A stretch of DNA of 64,000 bases, from the NCBI RefSeq assembly GCF_900106745.1, contig NZ_FNNV01000001.1, positions 868,001 through 932,000 of the forward strand. Reading direction: 5' to 3'. The notes under the pieces were generated by a model. It had not been told where the DNA came from, searched no databases, and was given only the letters and a program-made list of their open reading frames with translations. Source of the DNA: Paenibacillus sp. CF384. Its GTDB lineage: Bacteria; Bacillota; Bacilli; Paenibacillales; Paenibacillaceae. Of the stretch, positions 36,801 through 46,131 are shown piece after piece. The position numbers were made by a program, and so were the translations under genes. The first letter of the stretch is position 1, and every line of letters begins with the position of its first letter.

Positions 36801-38209
36801 TGTTGAATGTGATAAGGAATGTCTTCATGCGGATTGATGAACGTCGAGAACCGATCGATTTCTTTGCCTTCATGCATTTTGACGCCGGCAAGCTCAATGA
36901 TTTTGTTGTTTACAACGGAAAGTCCCGTCGTCTCGACGTCGAATACAACGTAAACAGCCGTTTGCATCGCTTCTTCGCGCGCATTCATAACCATCGGAAT
37001 GGCGTCATTGACTACGTTTGCCTCTAATCCGAACAATACTTTAATGCCATGTTTCTTAGCCGCTTTAGCCGCTTCCGGATAGCACTGCACATTGCCGTGG
37101 TCTGTAATGGCTATCGCTTTGTGTCCCCACTTGGCAGCTTGCTTAATGTATGCGTCCACCGGAGCAACCGCATCCATCGTGCTCATCGTCGTATGCAAGT
37201 GGAACTCGACGCGTTTCTCTTCGGCATCATCCTTGGATTCCCTTGGTGCCAAAACTTCATGCATATCGGAAGGCATCATGACCAGCTCGGGCTCCATCAT
37301 GAAGCGGTCATACTCGACGCGTCCGCGTGCCTTGATCCATTTGCCATTAGCGAGCTGCTTCAACACTTTGACATCGTCTTTCGTCTTCGCGAACATCTTC
37401 ATCGCGATAGAGTCAGTGAAGTCCGTAACGTTGAATGTAAATAGCGTGCTGCCATTGCGGAGTTCTTTCTCTTCGAGACCGAATACCGCGCCCTGCACGG
37501 TGACCTTCTTCTCTTCTTCAATAATGTTCATAATCGGCACAGGCGCATCTCGAATATCGTAACCGACGACAAGGCGAACTTCGCCTTCGTCTAGCTGCGG
37601 CTCTTCCGATACCGTAGGACTTGTCATCATCGCTTGAATAACTTCGCGCTCTTCTTGCTCCCGCTTCTGAGCAAACTGCTCATACACCTCTTGATTGGAT
37701 TCGCCGACAATCATCTTCATCCGGCAGGTAGTAGCAAATTGCTGCTTGAAGAAATCAATCGCAAGCTCGTCAATCTTCTTCTTCTTCGCAAGCTCAAGAC
37801 CCATGTCGTCCATCAGATGAAGGGTAATCAGATCACCTTCAGCAATGATCTTCGATTTACTGATCCAGCCATTAACGGAAGGATTGTTCTGCTGCAGCCA
37901 TTCCACAAATGCCGGCCAATATTCTTGAATCAGTTCATCCTTCGATACCTCGCTGCTATATTGAAACTGAAACGAGATTTGAGCAATATGGGCATACTTC
38001 GCAACGACTGCACGACAAAAAACACCAAAAGCCGGTAACGGAACCATAGTCGTTTTGCCAATGCAAAACGTCCATTCCCGGTTACTCCGGCTTACGATTA
38101 CTTTATCTATATACCCATCTGCGAAATATTCATCGACCATTTGCTGCGGCAGATCCGCCTGCTTCAGAAGCAGTTCGAACCGCTGTCGCTTTCCCCCGGT
38201 TTGGTTCAT
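33899..38209 (-). CDS. polC: DNA polymerase III alpha subunit, PolC type
   Basis: Main replicative polymerase of low-GC Gram-positives, 1436 aa, the usual size. Domain order: N-terminal domain and OB fold (about 230-330, EKKVTVQGAVFGLEEKEL); PHP domain (VEFHLHTTMSTMDAVAP, about 335), interrupted by the DEDD proofreading exonuclease (YVVFDVETTGLSVVNNKIIE, then LVAHNARFDMGFLNAA). The rest of PHP, palm (GSRGSVGSSIVATFLGI; PDIDLNFSGEYQ) and fingers follow. A zinc-binding motif appears as CKFSEWFLDGS plus CPNCGKPL. ATG at 38209 has GGGGGAGG 5 nt upstream. It follows proS, as in Bacillales. Confidence 0.97.
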   Translation of the reverse strand: MNQTGGKRQRFELLLKQADLPQQMVDEYFADGYIDKVIVSRSNREWTFCIGKTTMVPLPAFGVFCRAVVAKYAHIAQISFQFQYSSEVSKDELIQEYWPAFVEWLQQNNPSVNGWISKSKIIAEGDLITLHLMDDMGLELAKKKKIDELAIDFFKQQFATTCRMKMIVGESNQEVYEQFAQKREQEEREVIQAMMTSPTVSEEPQLDEGEVRLVVGYDIRDAPVPIMNIIEEEKKVTVQGAVFGLEEKELRNGSTLFTFNVTDFTDSIAMKMFAKTKDDVKVLKQLANGKWIKARGRVEYDRFMMEPELVMMPSDMHEVLAPRESKDDAEEKRVEFHLHTTMSTMDAVAPVDAYIKQAAKWGHKAIAITDHGNVQCYPEAAKAAKKHGIKVLFGLEANVVNDAIPMVMNAREEAMQTAVYVVFDVETTGLSVVNNKIIELAGVKMHEGKEIDRFSTFINPHEDIPYHIQQLTNITNEMVEDAPELGPKIHEFIDFIGDAVLVAHNARFDMGFLNAACKLHGLPEVKNPVLDTLEFARFLHPTMKNHRLNTLSDKYKISLENHHRAIDDSIALGGVLFGLIGDAASRNITGLQMLNDYVGLDLSNMRPFHCCIYALNGTGKKNLFKLISKSHTEHFKRVATIPKSKLTELREGILVISGCEKGEFFEAVMNKSLEEAEEVAHYYDVLEIQPIDFYMHLVEKGFVASRAEIEQAIRRVCEIGDKLGKPVIATGNVHYMLQRDKLFRDITIHGITGFSPLKDIRKPDAHFRTTKEMLEEFAFLGEARAYEVVVKNTSELADRFEPFDMFPPKLFVPIIEGADDEMRNTCYDTARRLYGEPLPDVVTERLERELVPITKAGFAANYLISAKLVKKSNEDGYLVGSRGSVGSSIVATFLGISEVNPLPAHYTCVDEACKFSEWFLDGSYPSGFDLPDKVCPNCGKPLKGEGQDIPFETFLGFKGDKVPDIDLNFSGEYQSVAHNFTKTMFGAENVFRAGTIGTVAEKTAYGYTKKYEESYGKKWRGAELTRLANGCTGVKRSTGQHPGGIVVVPDYIEVEDVTPVQYPADDQNAEWKTTHFDYHAFEDNLLKLDILGHDDPTMMRMLQDLTGIDPTTIPMNDQKVMSMFSSTDALGVTPDKIRSSVATYGVPEMGTKFVRQMLEETKPSTFADLLQISGLSHGTGVWLGNAQELIKNRTCTIKTVIGCRDDIMLFLIYKAGMDAGLAFKITESVRKGKGLTAEWIDEMKRCKVPQWYIDSCLKIEYMFPKAHAAAYVISAVRTAFFKLYHPIAYYATYFSIRAEDFDLELLCKGYEAISKKLVEIEQKGFNATPKEKNSVSLLEMALEMTARGFSFKPVDLYRSEATRFIIDGNSIIPPFGAISGIGENAAKNIAGARDFGEFLSVEDFQQKSKATKTIVEVLTTMGCFRGLPESNQLSLF

Positions 38210-38230
38210 ATTGTCCTCCCCCAAGACGAA

Positions 38231-38264
38231 ACGGCTGTCGCCGCCTTTCAGCGAATACAGCCGT
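38231..38264 (-). terminator. Weak terminator-like hairpin between proS and polC
   Basis: ACGGCTGT (38257-38264 on the minus strand) pairs with ACAGCCGT (38231-38238) around an 18-nt loop; only TTTCGTC follows. It lies 27 bp past the proS stop and 22 bp before polC, so it is more likely an attenuator or processing site than a full stop. Confidence 0.35.
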
Positions 38265-38290
38265 TTATTCCTTTTTTACTCTTGTTGCTA

Positions 38291-39739
38291 TTAATAAGCT
38301 CTGGCGAATACGACGGAATGCTCGGATTTCTCTCCACAAACGAGACAAACGGTTTTGTGCTCTGCAGGCTCAAACGGAATATTACGGCTCGTTGCACCCG
38401 TTTCTTCCTTCACTTGACGCTCGCATGCATCTGATCCGCACCAGCCGGCAAGCGCGAAGCCGCGCTGTTCTTCGAAGAGTGCCTTCATCTCATCAAGCGT
38501 CTCCACAGAGTAAGTATGCTCCGTACGGAATTGCTTTGCACGCTCAAGCATATCATTATGGGTCTCCACCAGCATATGCTCAATTTCTTCCTTCAAATTG
38601 CTTTGAAGGACAATCCGCTTCTCACCTGTGATACGCGACACGAGAACAACTTGTCCATTCTCCATATCGCGAGGTCCAAGCTCAAGGCGAATCGGTACAC
38701 CGCGCATTTCATACTCATTGAATTTCCAACCCGGACTTACATCGCTGCGGTCATCCACTTTCACGCGGATGCCTGCTTTCTTCAACTCAGCGAATAGCTC
38801 GTCCACGCGTCCAACCACTTGCTCACGCGTCTTCGCCGGGCCAATTGGAATCATGATGACTTGAGTCGGTGCTACTTTCGGAGGAAGCACAAGACCACGA
38901 TCGTCACCGTGAACCATAATCAACGCACCTAACAGACGAGTCGATACACCCCATGAGGTGGTGTGAACAAACTGTTGCGTATTCTCGCGATCCAAGTACT
39001 TAATATCGAATGCAACCGCGAATTTATTGCCAAGGTAATGGGACGTTCCTGCCTGAACGGCACGGCCGTCTTTCATCATGGCTTCAATGGAATACGTATC
39101 TACTGCACCTGCAAAACGTTCCGATGGCGTTTTCTGGCCCATGATGACCGGAATCGCCAGATAGTTCTCGCAGAAGTCACGATAAATATCGAGCATTTGG
39201 TTTGTTTCTTCACGCGCTTCTGTTTCGGTTTCATGCGCGGTATGGCCTTCCTGCCACAGAAACTCCGTTGTACGCAAGAAAGGCAGCGTCCGTTTCTCCC
39301 AACGAACAACGTTTGCCCACTGATTAATCAGCACGGGCAAATCGCGATAGGATTGAATCCATTTGGAGTACATATGGCCGATAATCGTTTCCGATGTCGG
39401 ACGAATCGCCAAACGTTCTTCAAGCTTCTCTCCGCCTGCTTCGGTTACCCAAGGCAGCTCGGGATTAAAGCCTTCCACATGCTCCTTCTCTTTGAGGAAG
39501 AAGCTCTCCGGAATGAACATCGGGAAGTAAGCGTTACGGTGACCGGTTTCTTTGAACCTGCGGTCGAGCTCATCCTTCATATGCTCCCAAATTTCAAAAC
39601 CCTCTGGACGGAATACGATACAACCGCGCACTGGGGAATAATCCATCAATTCCGCTTTCTTGATGACATCGATATACCACCGCGAGAAATCCTCGTTTTG
39701 CGGTGTGATTTCCGTTACGAATTGCTTATCCTTCGACAT
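38291..39739 (-). CDS. proS: Proline-tRNA ligase, archaeal/eukaryotic type (ProS type 3)
   Basis: Class II synthetase charging tRNA-Pro, 482 aa. It is not the ~565-aa bacterial form with an editing insertion found at this place in B. subtilis. Motif 2 reads FRTTEFLWQEGHTAHET, the archaeal/eukaryal signature; there is no YbaK-like insertion between motifs 2 and 3. The C terminus has the extra domain of this class with CGSDACERQV and CLVCGEKSEH (Cys pairs), ending in Tyr (VFARAY). ATG at 39739 gives MSKDKQFVTEITPQ; the longer frame overlaps rseP. The gene starts 7 bp after rseP. A second, bacterial-type ProS could exist elsewhere. Confidence 0.93.
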   Translation of the reverse strand: MSKDKQFVTEITPQNEDFSRWYIDVIKKAELMDYSPVRGCIVFRPEGFEIWEHMKDELDRRFKETGHRNAYFPMFIPESFFLKEKEHVEGFNPELPWVTEAGGEKLEERLAIRPTSETIIGHMYSKWIQSYRDLPVLINQWANVVRWEKRTLPFLRTTEFLWQEGHTAHETETEAREETNQMLDIYRDFCENYLAIPVIMGQKTPSERFAGAVDTYSIEAMMKDGRAVQAGTSHYLGNKFAVAFDIKYLDRENTQQFVHTTSWGVSTRLLGALIMVHGDDRGLVLPPKVAPTQVIMIPIGPAKTREQVVGRVDELFAELKKAGIRVKVDDRSDVSPGWKFNEYEMRGVPIRLELGPRDMENGQVVLVSRITGEKRIVLQSNLKEEIEHMLVETHNDMLERAKQFRTEHTYSVETLDEMKALFEEQRGFALAGWCGSDACERQVKEETGATSRNIPFEPAEHKTVCLVCGEKSEHSVVFARAY

Positions 39740-39746
39740 GACCGAC

Positions 39747-41027
39747 TCAGTGCTCCCCTCGTACCAATCGCAATATATCATTATAAGTAACTGCCAGCAT
39801 GAGCAGCATCAGCATCGCAAAGCCGATGAAATGCACCATGCTCTCCCGATTCGGATCAACCGGACGGCCTCGCACAGCTTCAAATCCGAGGAAAACCAAA
39901 CGGCTTCCATCGAGCGCCGGAATGGGCAGCAGGTTAAAGATACCTAAATACAGACTGAGAACCGCAACCCATGAAGTAAGCTGGACGATGCCTTCATCGG
40001 CGATTTGACTTGTCACTTGAGCAGTCCGAACCGGCCCGCCAAGATCCTCCATCTTGAAGTCACCGAGAATCAGCTTCTTAAATCCATCAAAGATCATGAT
40101 TGTCATGTTCTTCATCGCTTTGCCCGCATAGGTGAATGTTTCGCCGAATGTTACCGACCGAGTAGGTACCGCAGCTGAGATGCCCAGTTTCCCGACACCT
40201 GTAGTGGGGTCTTTCTTCGGAGTAATTTTGAAAGATATCGGCTTCCCGTCACGCAGCACGTTAAATACGAGCGGCACATCGACCGATTTACTGATCAGCT
40301 CGATCATCTTGTTGGAATCGCCGCCGATCTTCTCTCCGTTCACCGAATCAATCACATCACCTACACGAAGATCCGTTTGTGATGCCGGCATTCCTTCAAC
40401 TACGCTGCCAATTAACAAACGATCCGGATTCTCCATGGGAACACCGGCCATTTGAAAATAGAGACCAAATAAAACGAAAGCTAAAACAAAGTTCATGACT
40501 GGACCCGCAACGATAGCGAGCGCCCGCTGACCTACTGTTTTGCTGCCGAACTGGCGATCAATCGGAGCGATCTGCGTTTCTTTCCCTTTACTAATCAGAA
40601 GTGCTTGCGGATGTACGTCGTAGGAATCCGTAATTCCATCCGCACTAAGAGCAAGCTTAAGTTTACGTTCGATATCGATGGTTTCGACCTCGCCGCGGAC
40701 AACATTGCTTCGATCATCTAAACGATCCAAGTAAATCCGAGTAACCGTGTTATCTTTCACCCGTACTGCAACGGTCTGCCCGGGATGAATCTCGACTAAC
40801 TCCGGATCCTCACCGGCCATGCGGACAAAACCGCCTGCCGGGACAAGCCGCAGCGTGTATCTGGTTTCACCGCGTTTGATGGAAAACAGCTTCGGACCAA
40901 ACCCAATCGCAAACTCTCTTACCAATATTCCGGCACGCTTCGCAAAATAAAAATGACCCCATTCGTGAATGGTCACAATGACGAAGAAGACCATTACCGT
41001 CAAAAAGACGACTTGAATCGTATGCAT
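39747..41027 (-). CDS. rseP: Site-2 intramembrane protease RseP/RasP
   Basis: M50 zinc metalloprotease that cuts transmembrane substrates such as anti-sigma factors and leftover signal peptides, 426 aa. The active site HEWGH is in the first membrane helix (FFVIVTIHEWGHFYFAKRAG, near residue 19-23). A PDZ domain lies in the middle (VVEGMPASQTDLRVGDVIDS), and the second catalytic motif NLLPIPALDGSRLVF is C-terminal. ATG at 41027 follows AGGAGG; the longer frame extends into dxr without support. It lies between dxr and proS, the standard order. Confidence 0.94.
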   Translation of the reverse strand: MHTIQVVFLTVMVFFVIVTIHEWGHFYFAKRAGILVREFAIGFGPKLFSIKRGETRYTLRLVPAGGFVRMAGEDPELVEIHPGQTVAVRVKDNTVTRIYLDRLDDRSNVVRGEVETIDIERKLKLALSADGITDSYDVHPQALLISKGKETQIAPIDRQFGSKTVGQRALAIVAGPVMNFVLAFVLFGLYFQMAGVPMENPDRLLIGSVVEGMPASQTDLRVGDVIDSVNGEKIGGDSNKMIELISKSVDVPLVFNVLRDGKPISFKITPKKDPTTGVGKLGISAAVPTRSVTFGETFTYAGKAMKNMTIMIFDGFKKLILGDFKMEDLGGPVRTAQVTSQIADEGIVQLTSWVAVLSLYLGIFNLLPIPALDGSRLVFLGFEAVRGRPVDPNRESMVHFIGFAMLMLLMLAVTYNDILRLVRGEH

Positions 41028-41106
41028 CGTTCCCCTTGCCTCCTGTTCGTAACGGCCTGTACTTAGATTATCATTATTCTCCCGTTCGATACAAGAGAAC
41101 CACCGG

Positions 41107-42246
41107 TTAGATGCTTGCCGCTTCTCTTCGAGCCCAGGCATCCACTTCTGCGATGGCCTGAACATCGGGAACATCTACAAGCTGATGCTTGTTCAGCACA
41201 GCTGCTATAACAGTTTCAATCTCTAGGAATGTGATCTCGCCTGCCAAGAAACGAGCTACAGCCGTTTCGTTCGCTGCATTAAATACGGTAGGCGCGGATT
41301 GCCCCGCCTGTCCGCTCTCATAAGCAAATCGGAGACATGGGTAACGATTAAAGTCCATCTCCCGGAAATGCAAGGCGGACATTTTCGCTAAATTCAATCT
41401 CTCTGTTGGCGTTGGCCTGCGTTCCGGATAAGTGAGCGCATACTGGATCGGGACACGCATGTCCGGCATCCCCAGCTGAGCGATAACGCTGTGATCCACA
41501 AACTCGACATAAGAGTGAATAATACTCTCTGGGTGAATAAGAACATCGATTTGATCGTATGAAAGCCCGAATAACCAGTGAGCCTCGATAACTTCAAGCC
41601 CTTTATTGGCCATAGTCGCAGAATCGATCGTAATTTTGGCACCCATCGACCAGTTTGGATGATTTAGTGCTTCAGCAACGGTCACGCCTTCAAGTTCATC
41701 CCGAGTACGGTCCCGGAAAGAGCCGCCCGACGCTGTAAGAGTAATACGGTTCACATCACGCCGACGTTCCCCATTTAAGCATTGAAAAATCGCAGAGTGC
41801 TCACTGTCAATTGGCAGAATGGACACACCTTTATCAAGGGCACGCTTCATCACGATATGACCAGCTGTTACAAGCGTTTCTTTATTCGCGAGTCCGATAT
41901 GTTTACCTGCGTCTATAGCAGCAAGCGTTGCCTGCAGCCCGCGGCTGCCAACAATTGCAGTCACGACCGTATCCGCCTCATTATCAGCAGCAATTTCGAT
42001 CAGTCCGTCATTGCCATAGAGCACCTTAGTCCCTTGCGGCAAATGTGGAGCAGCTTCTTCCGCTAATGCCTTGGTCGACAAGCAAACGCTCTTGGGCTTG
42101 AATTGATTGGCTTGCTCGATAAGTAATTGCAGATTATTGCCTGCAGCCAAGCCTTCAACCTGATAACGATCAGGCTCATGACTTAGAATATCCAAGGTTT
42201 GCGTCCCTATGGAACCGGTAGAACCAAGAATCGTTATTTTCTTCAA
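41107..42246 (-). CDS. dxr: 1-deoxy-D-xylulose-5-phosphate reductoisomerase Dxr
   Basis: Second enzyme of the MEP isoprenoid pathway, NADPH- and metal-dependent, 379 aa. NADPH loop ILGSTGSIGTQTLDIL is at the N terminus. Metal and substrate motifs follow: LANKETLVTAG, LPIDSEHSAIFQCL (the SEHSA motif), TASGGSFRDRT, and HPNWSMGAKITIDSATMANKGLEVIEAHWLF. The start is TTG at 42246, with AAGGAGG about 10 nt upstream; the GTG at 42270 overlaps the cdsA end. It begins 20 bp after cdsA. It feeds isopentenyl precursors to uppS, two genes upstream. Confidence 0.95.
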   Translation of the reverse strand: MKKITILGSTGSIGTQTLDILSHEPDRYQVEGLAAGNNLQLLIEQANQFKPKSVCLSTKALAEEAAPHLPQGTKVLYGNDGLIEIAADNEADTVVTAIVGSRGLQATLAAIDAGKHIGLANKETLVTAGHIVMKRALDKGVSILPIDSEHSAIFQCLNGERRRDVNRITLTASGGSFRDRTRDELEGVTVAEALNHPNWSMGAKITIDSATMANKGLEVIEAHWLFGLSYDQIDVLIHPESIIHSYVEFVDHSVIAQLGMPDMRVPIQYALTYPERRPTPTERLNLAKMSALHFREMDFNRYPCLRFAYESGQAGQSAPTVFNAANETAVARFLAGEITFLEIETVIAAVLNKHQLVDVPDVQAIAEVDAWARREAASI

Positions 42247-42266
42247 CGCTAAGGAGCCTCCTTGAA

Positions 42267-43061
42267 TCACAGGGGAAGCAGCTCGGTCATTACGAGCAAT
42301 GGAAACACGATTAACCAGCTATCGCAACGATCCAACACGCCACCATGACCGGGCAAAATCGAACCGGTATCCTTGATGCCGCGAATCCGTTTGTAAGCCG
42401 ATTGAATGAGATCTCCGAACTGCCCTGCAACGGCCGCAATTAGACCGATTAGCAGCGCCCTGCTGATGCTGATGATATCCGGGTATATCCATGCAAAAAT
42501 AGCCGCGATGGCCAGTGAAAGCACAATACCGCCGATCGAGCCTTCAATTGTTTTGTTGGGACTGATGGAAGGCCACAATTTATTCCGACCGAATGCTCGT
42601 CCTGTGAAATAAGCTCCGATATCGGAAGCCCAGATTGCACCGAATGCCAAACAAGTCGTAAGTAAACCATGGAGCTCCGCGTTACGCACCTCGTACATCG
42701 CGTGGAATCCATAGCCAACATATAGGGCTCCAAGCAGCATCAATGCCGCTCCGTCAATGGTTATGACATTTTTGGTCAGAACCGTTACCGTGAGTAATAA
42801 GAATAACAATAACCAAATTGTATGTATGGCTGCAGGCGAGTCTAAGCCGAAATCTTCCCAAGGAATAAACAAGACCAGCATGCCTGCCAGCCCAATTAAT
42901 GATAACGGATGTTTGGCAGAAACCCCGTTCATCCGTGTATATTCCATAAATCCAATAACAGCAAGTAGAAGGAGGAGTGCAAAGAAAAACCATCCGCCGA
43001 GTACAGTTAGAAATATAAATGCTGCGCCGCCGATTAGGCCGGTAATTATACGTTGTTTCAC
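42267..43061 (-). CDS. cdsA: Phosphatidate cytidylyltransferase CdsA
   Basis: Makes CDP-diacylglycerol, the precursor of all bacterial phospholipids. Integral membrane protein of 264 aa with about seven or eight hydrophobic helices. The CDS signature is at the C-terminal half (SISPNKTIEGSIGGIV near residue 165 and GDLIQSAYKRIRGIKDTGSILPGHGGVLDRCDS near 215-247). Starts with GTG at 43061. Lies between uppS and dxr as in most Firmicutes. Confidence 0.95.
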   Translation of the reverse strand: MKQRIITGLIGGAAFIFLTVLGGWFFFALLLLLAVIGFMEYTRMNGVSAKHPLSLIGLAGMLVLFIPWEDFGLDSPAAIHTIWLLLFLLLTVTVLTKNVITIDGAALMLLGALYVGYGFHAMYEVRNAELHGLLTTCLAFGAIWASDIGAYFTGRAFGRNKLWPSISPNKTIEGSIGGIVLSLAIAAIFAWIYPDIISISRALLIGLIAAVAGQFGDLIQSAYKRIRGIKDTGSILPGHGGVLDRCDSWLIVFPLLVMTELLPL

Positions 43062-43088
43062 CTGTATGACACTCTCCAGTAAGGCCGA

Positions 43089-43856
43089 TTACAGCCCGCC
43101 GTAGCGACGGCCGCGACGCTGATACTCACGCACAGCTTCAAAGAAATGCTCTTCTGTAAACTCAGGCCAATAGACGTCAGTGAACCACATCTCGCTGTAG
43201 GCGAGCTGCCAAAGCATGAAGTTGCTCAATCGAAGTTCACCGCTCGTTCGAATAAGCAAATCGGGATCAGGAACCCCTGCGGATAACAAGTTCGCTTCCA
43301 TCATCGACTCATCGATATCTTCCGGCGACAGCTTGCCCTCTTGAACAGCCTGACCGATCGAACGTACCGCCTCGATCATTTCTTTCCGACTGCCGTAATT
43401 TAGGGCGAAGTTAAGAACTAACCCCGTATTATTAGCCGTTTGGACGATTGCCTCTTCTACAGCTTTGAGCGTGTAGTCCGGCAGATCCCCTTTATATCCC
43501 ATCATTCGAACCTGAACATTATTCGCCATCAGATCCTTAAGCTCAATAGACAGAAACTCCTGAGGAAGCTTCATGAGAAACTCTACTTCTGCTTTTGGGC
43601 GCTTCCAATTTTCCGTGGAGAAGGCATATAGTGTTAAATATTTCACACCAAGTCGATCCGCAGCCATCGTAATTTTTTTGACTGTTTTCATACCGGAGTG
43701 ATGGCCGGCCATGCGGGGCAAACCTCGGCTCTTGGCCCATCTGCCGTTGCCGTCCATAATAATGGCGATATGCTTCGGAATGCCATCCGAATCAAGCGTC
43801 GGCGAAGTTGGTTTCGCGGACGCTTTACTGAATAACGCCTTCAATCGTTTTAACAC
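43089..43856 (-). CDS. uppS: Undecaprenyl diphosphate synthase UppS
   Basis: cis-prenyltransferase that builds the C55 carrier lipid for cell wall synthesis, 255 aa. The catalytic Asp is in IAIIMDGNGRWAKSRGLPRMAGHH (about residue 33-56). Substrate motifs LYAFSTENWKRPKAEVEFLM, LNFALNYGSRKEM and DPDLLIRTSGELRLSNFMLWQLAYSE are all present. GTG start with GGAGG 8 nt upstream. It follows frr. A longer-than-usual N-terminal extension of about 25 residues precedes the core. Confidence 0.96.
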   Translation of the reverse strand: MLKRLKALFSKASAKPTSPTLDSDGIPKHIAIIMDGNGRWAKSRGLPRMAGHHSGMKTVKKITMAADRLGVKYLTLYAFSTENWKRPKAEVEFLMKLPQEFLSIELKDLMANNVQVRMMGYKGDLPDYTLKAVEEAIVQTANNTGLVLNFALNYGSRKEMIEAVRSIGQAVQEGKLSPEDIDESMMEANLLSAGVPDPDLLIRTSGELRLSNFMLWQLAYSEMWFTDVYWPEFTEEHFFEAVREYQRRGRRYGGL

Positions 43857-43926
43857 ACGCTCGTCCTCCCGCTAACGTTGATTTATGCAACAAACCCCAC
43901 CATTCGGAGGGGCCGGAGAGCTTGCA

Positions 43927-44481
43927 TTATACTTCCATGATTTCTTTCTCTTTCGCAGCCAGTACTTTTTCCACTTCTGCGATAAATTTATCGGTCGTTT
44001 TCTGAACATCTTCTTGATGACGACGGGACTCATCTTCCGAAATCTCGGTTTTTTCGAGTTTCTTAATGTCGTCATTCGCGTCACGACGAACGTTACGAAT
44101 GGCTACTTTTGCTTCTTCGCCAAACTTCTTCGTCAATTTGACGAGCTCCGAACGACGTTCTTCCGTCAGCATCGGAATGCTCAGGCGGATAGTTGCACCA
44201 TCGTTCGACGGAGTCAGACCGAGATCCGATTTCATGATCGCTTTTTCAATCGCAGACAGGGAGGTTTTATCCCAAGGCTGAATCATTAGCGTACGGGAAT
44301 CAGGCGTATTGACGTTAGCCAGTTGATTGACAGGAGTCATTGCCCCGTAATATTCAACTTGAACCCGGTCAAGGAGGGCTGGAGTAGCACGGCCTGCACG
44401 TAGTGTGGAGAGATCACGTCTCAGTGCTCCGATCGCTTTGTCCATCCGATCTTCTGCGCTTTTCTTAATGGCTTGTGGCAT
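43927..44481 (-). CDS. frr: Ribosome recycling factor
   Basis: Splits post-termination ribosomes together with EF-G, 184 aa, the usual length. Conserved: [30 protein letters not shown] at the N terminus, [49 protein letters not shown], and the helical end [16 protein letters not shown]. It begins 4 bp after pyrH, so the two are co-translated. Confidence 0.97.
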   Translation of the reverse strand: MPQAIKKSAEDRMDKAIGALRRDLSTLRAGRATPALLDRVQVEYYGAMTPVNQLANVNTPDSRTLMIQPWDKTSLSAIEKAIMKSDLGLTPSNDGATIRLSIPMLTEERRSELVKLTKKFGEEAKVAIRNVRRDANDDIKKLEKTEISEDESRRHQEDVQKTTDKFIAEVEKVLAAKEKEIMEV

Positions 44482-44485
44482 TAGG

Positions 44486-45232
<747 letters not shown>

Positions 45233-45292
45233 TCAACTTTGTTTAAAAGGCCGTATACGGACTTGAAAATTTAGACCTAATTATAGGAAATA

Positions 45293-45312
45293 GGCGGGGC
45301 GAACGCCCCGCC
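45293..45312 (-). terminator. GC-rich hairpin after tsf
   Basis: A perfect 8-bp stem GGCGGGGC / GCCCCGCC with a 4-nt loop lies 18 bp past the tsf stop; the following sequence on the minus strand is TATTTCC, a poor T-run. It may slow or partly end transcription before pyrH. Confidence 0.5.
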
Positions 45313-45329
45313 CCGCCTGCGCGTTCGGT

Positions 45330-45980
45330 TTACAATTTAGCTTGCGACATAACTTCTTGAACGAAGTTGTCTTCTTTTTTCTCAAGACCTTCGCCAAGCT
45401 CGAAACGAGCGAAACGACGGATAGAAATATTCTCTCCAATTGTGCTGATTTTCTCTTTCAGCAGGGTATGGATTGTTTTGTCTGGATCTTTGATGAACGG
45501 CTGCTCAAGCAAGCAGTATTCTTCGTAGTATTTGCTGATACGGCCTTCAACCATTTTATCAACGATTTTCTCTGGTTTGCCTTCGTTCAGCGCTTGAGCT
45601 CTAAGGATTTCACGCTCTTTATCCAGCTCTTCAGTGGAAACTTCTTCACGGCTAACAAACTTAGGGTTTGCAGCAGCGATTTGCATAGCGATATCACGAG
45701 CGAACTCGCGGAATTGTTCCGTTTTACCAACGAAGTCAGTTTCGCAGTTGATTTCAACCAGAACGCCGATACGGCCGCCAGCGTGGATGTAGGATTCTAC
45801 TGTACCTTCAGTAGCTACACGACCCGCTTTGTTTGCTGCAGCGGAAAGACCTTTTTCACGAAGCAAGTCGATCGCTTTCGCGATATCACCGTTTGTTTCA
45901 TCAAGCGCTTTTTTACAATCAAGCATACCTGCGCCTGTTCTTTCACGCAATTCTTTTACTGCACTAGCACTAACTGCCAT
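45330..45980 (-). CDS. tsf: Elongation factor Ts (short form)
   Basis: Nucleotide exchange factor for EF-Tu. 216 aa, clearly shorter than the ~290 aa of B. subtilis. The N-terminal UBA-like domain ([30 protein letters not shown]) and the first core subdomain with [29 protein letters not shown] (the DF motif that contacts EF-Tu) are complete. Most of the second core subdomain is missing, and the C-terminal module [26 protein letters not shown] is kept. The frame is intact, so this is a natural short class, not a break. Confidence 0.95.
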   Translation of the reverse strand: MAVSASAVKELRERTGAGMLDCKKALDETNGDIAKAIDLLREKGLSAAANKAGRVATEGTVESYIHAGGRIGVLVEINCETDFVGKTEQFREFARDIAMQIAAANPKFVSREEVSTEELDKEREILRAQALNEGKPEKIVDKMVEGRISKYYEEYCLLEQPFIKDPDKTIHTLLKEKISTIGENISIRRFARFELGEGLEKKEDNFVQEVMSQAKL

Positions 45981-46013
45981 GTTGGAAACCTCCTGAAATT
46001 AGTTAAGTATGAC

Positions 46014-46054
46014 TGATCGTTATGAATGAGCCGGCGGCTCATTCATAACGATCA
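46014..46054 (-). repeat. 19-bp perfect hairpin in the rpsB-tsf gap
   Basis: Arms 46014-46032 and 46036-46054 are perfectly complementary over 19 bp with a 3-nt loop (GGC on the plus strand). There is no T-run after it, and it lies downstream of the rpsB terminator and about 35 bp before the tsf start. In RNA it would be a very stable stem in the tsf leader. Confidence 0.9.
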
Positions 46055-46067
46055 GCGTGAACATTCG

Positions 46068-46107
46068 AAAAAAGGGCGGTGAGAGGTTATGCACCTTCTG
46101 ACCACCC
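46068..46107 (-). terminator. Terminator after rpsB
   Basis: Minus-strand GGGTGGT (46101-46107) pairs with ACCGCCC (46074-46080, one G-T pair), with further partial pairing inside, and runs into TTTTTT (46068-46073). It lies 25 bp past the rpsB stop and would lower tsf transcription relative to rpsB. Confidence 0.75.
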
Positions 46108-46131
46108 TTCGTGTCGTATCGTTAAACTCTA

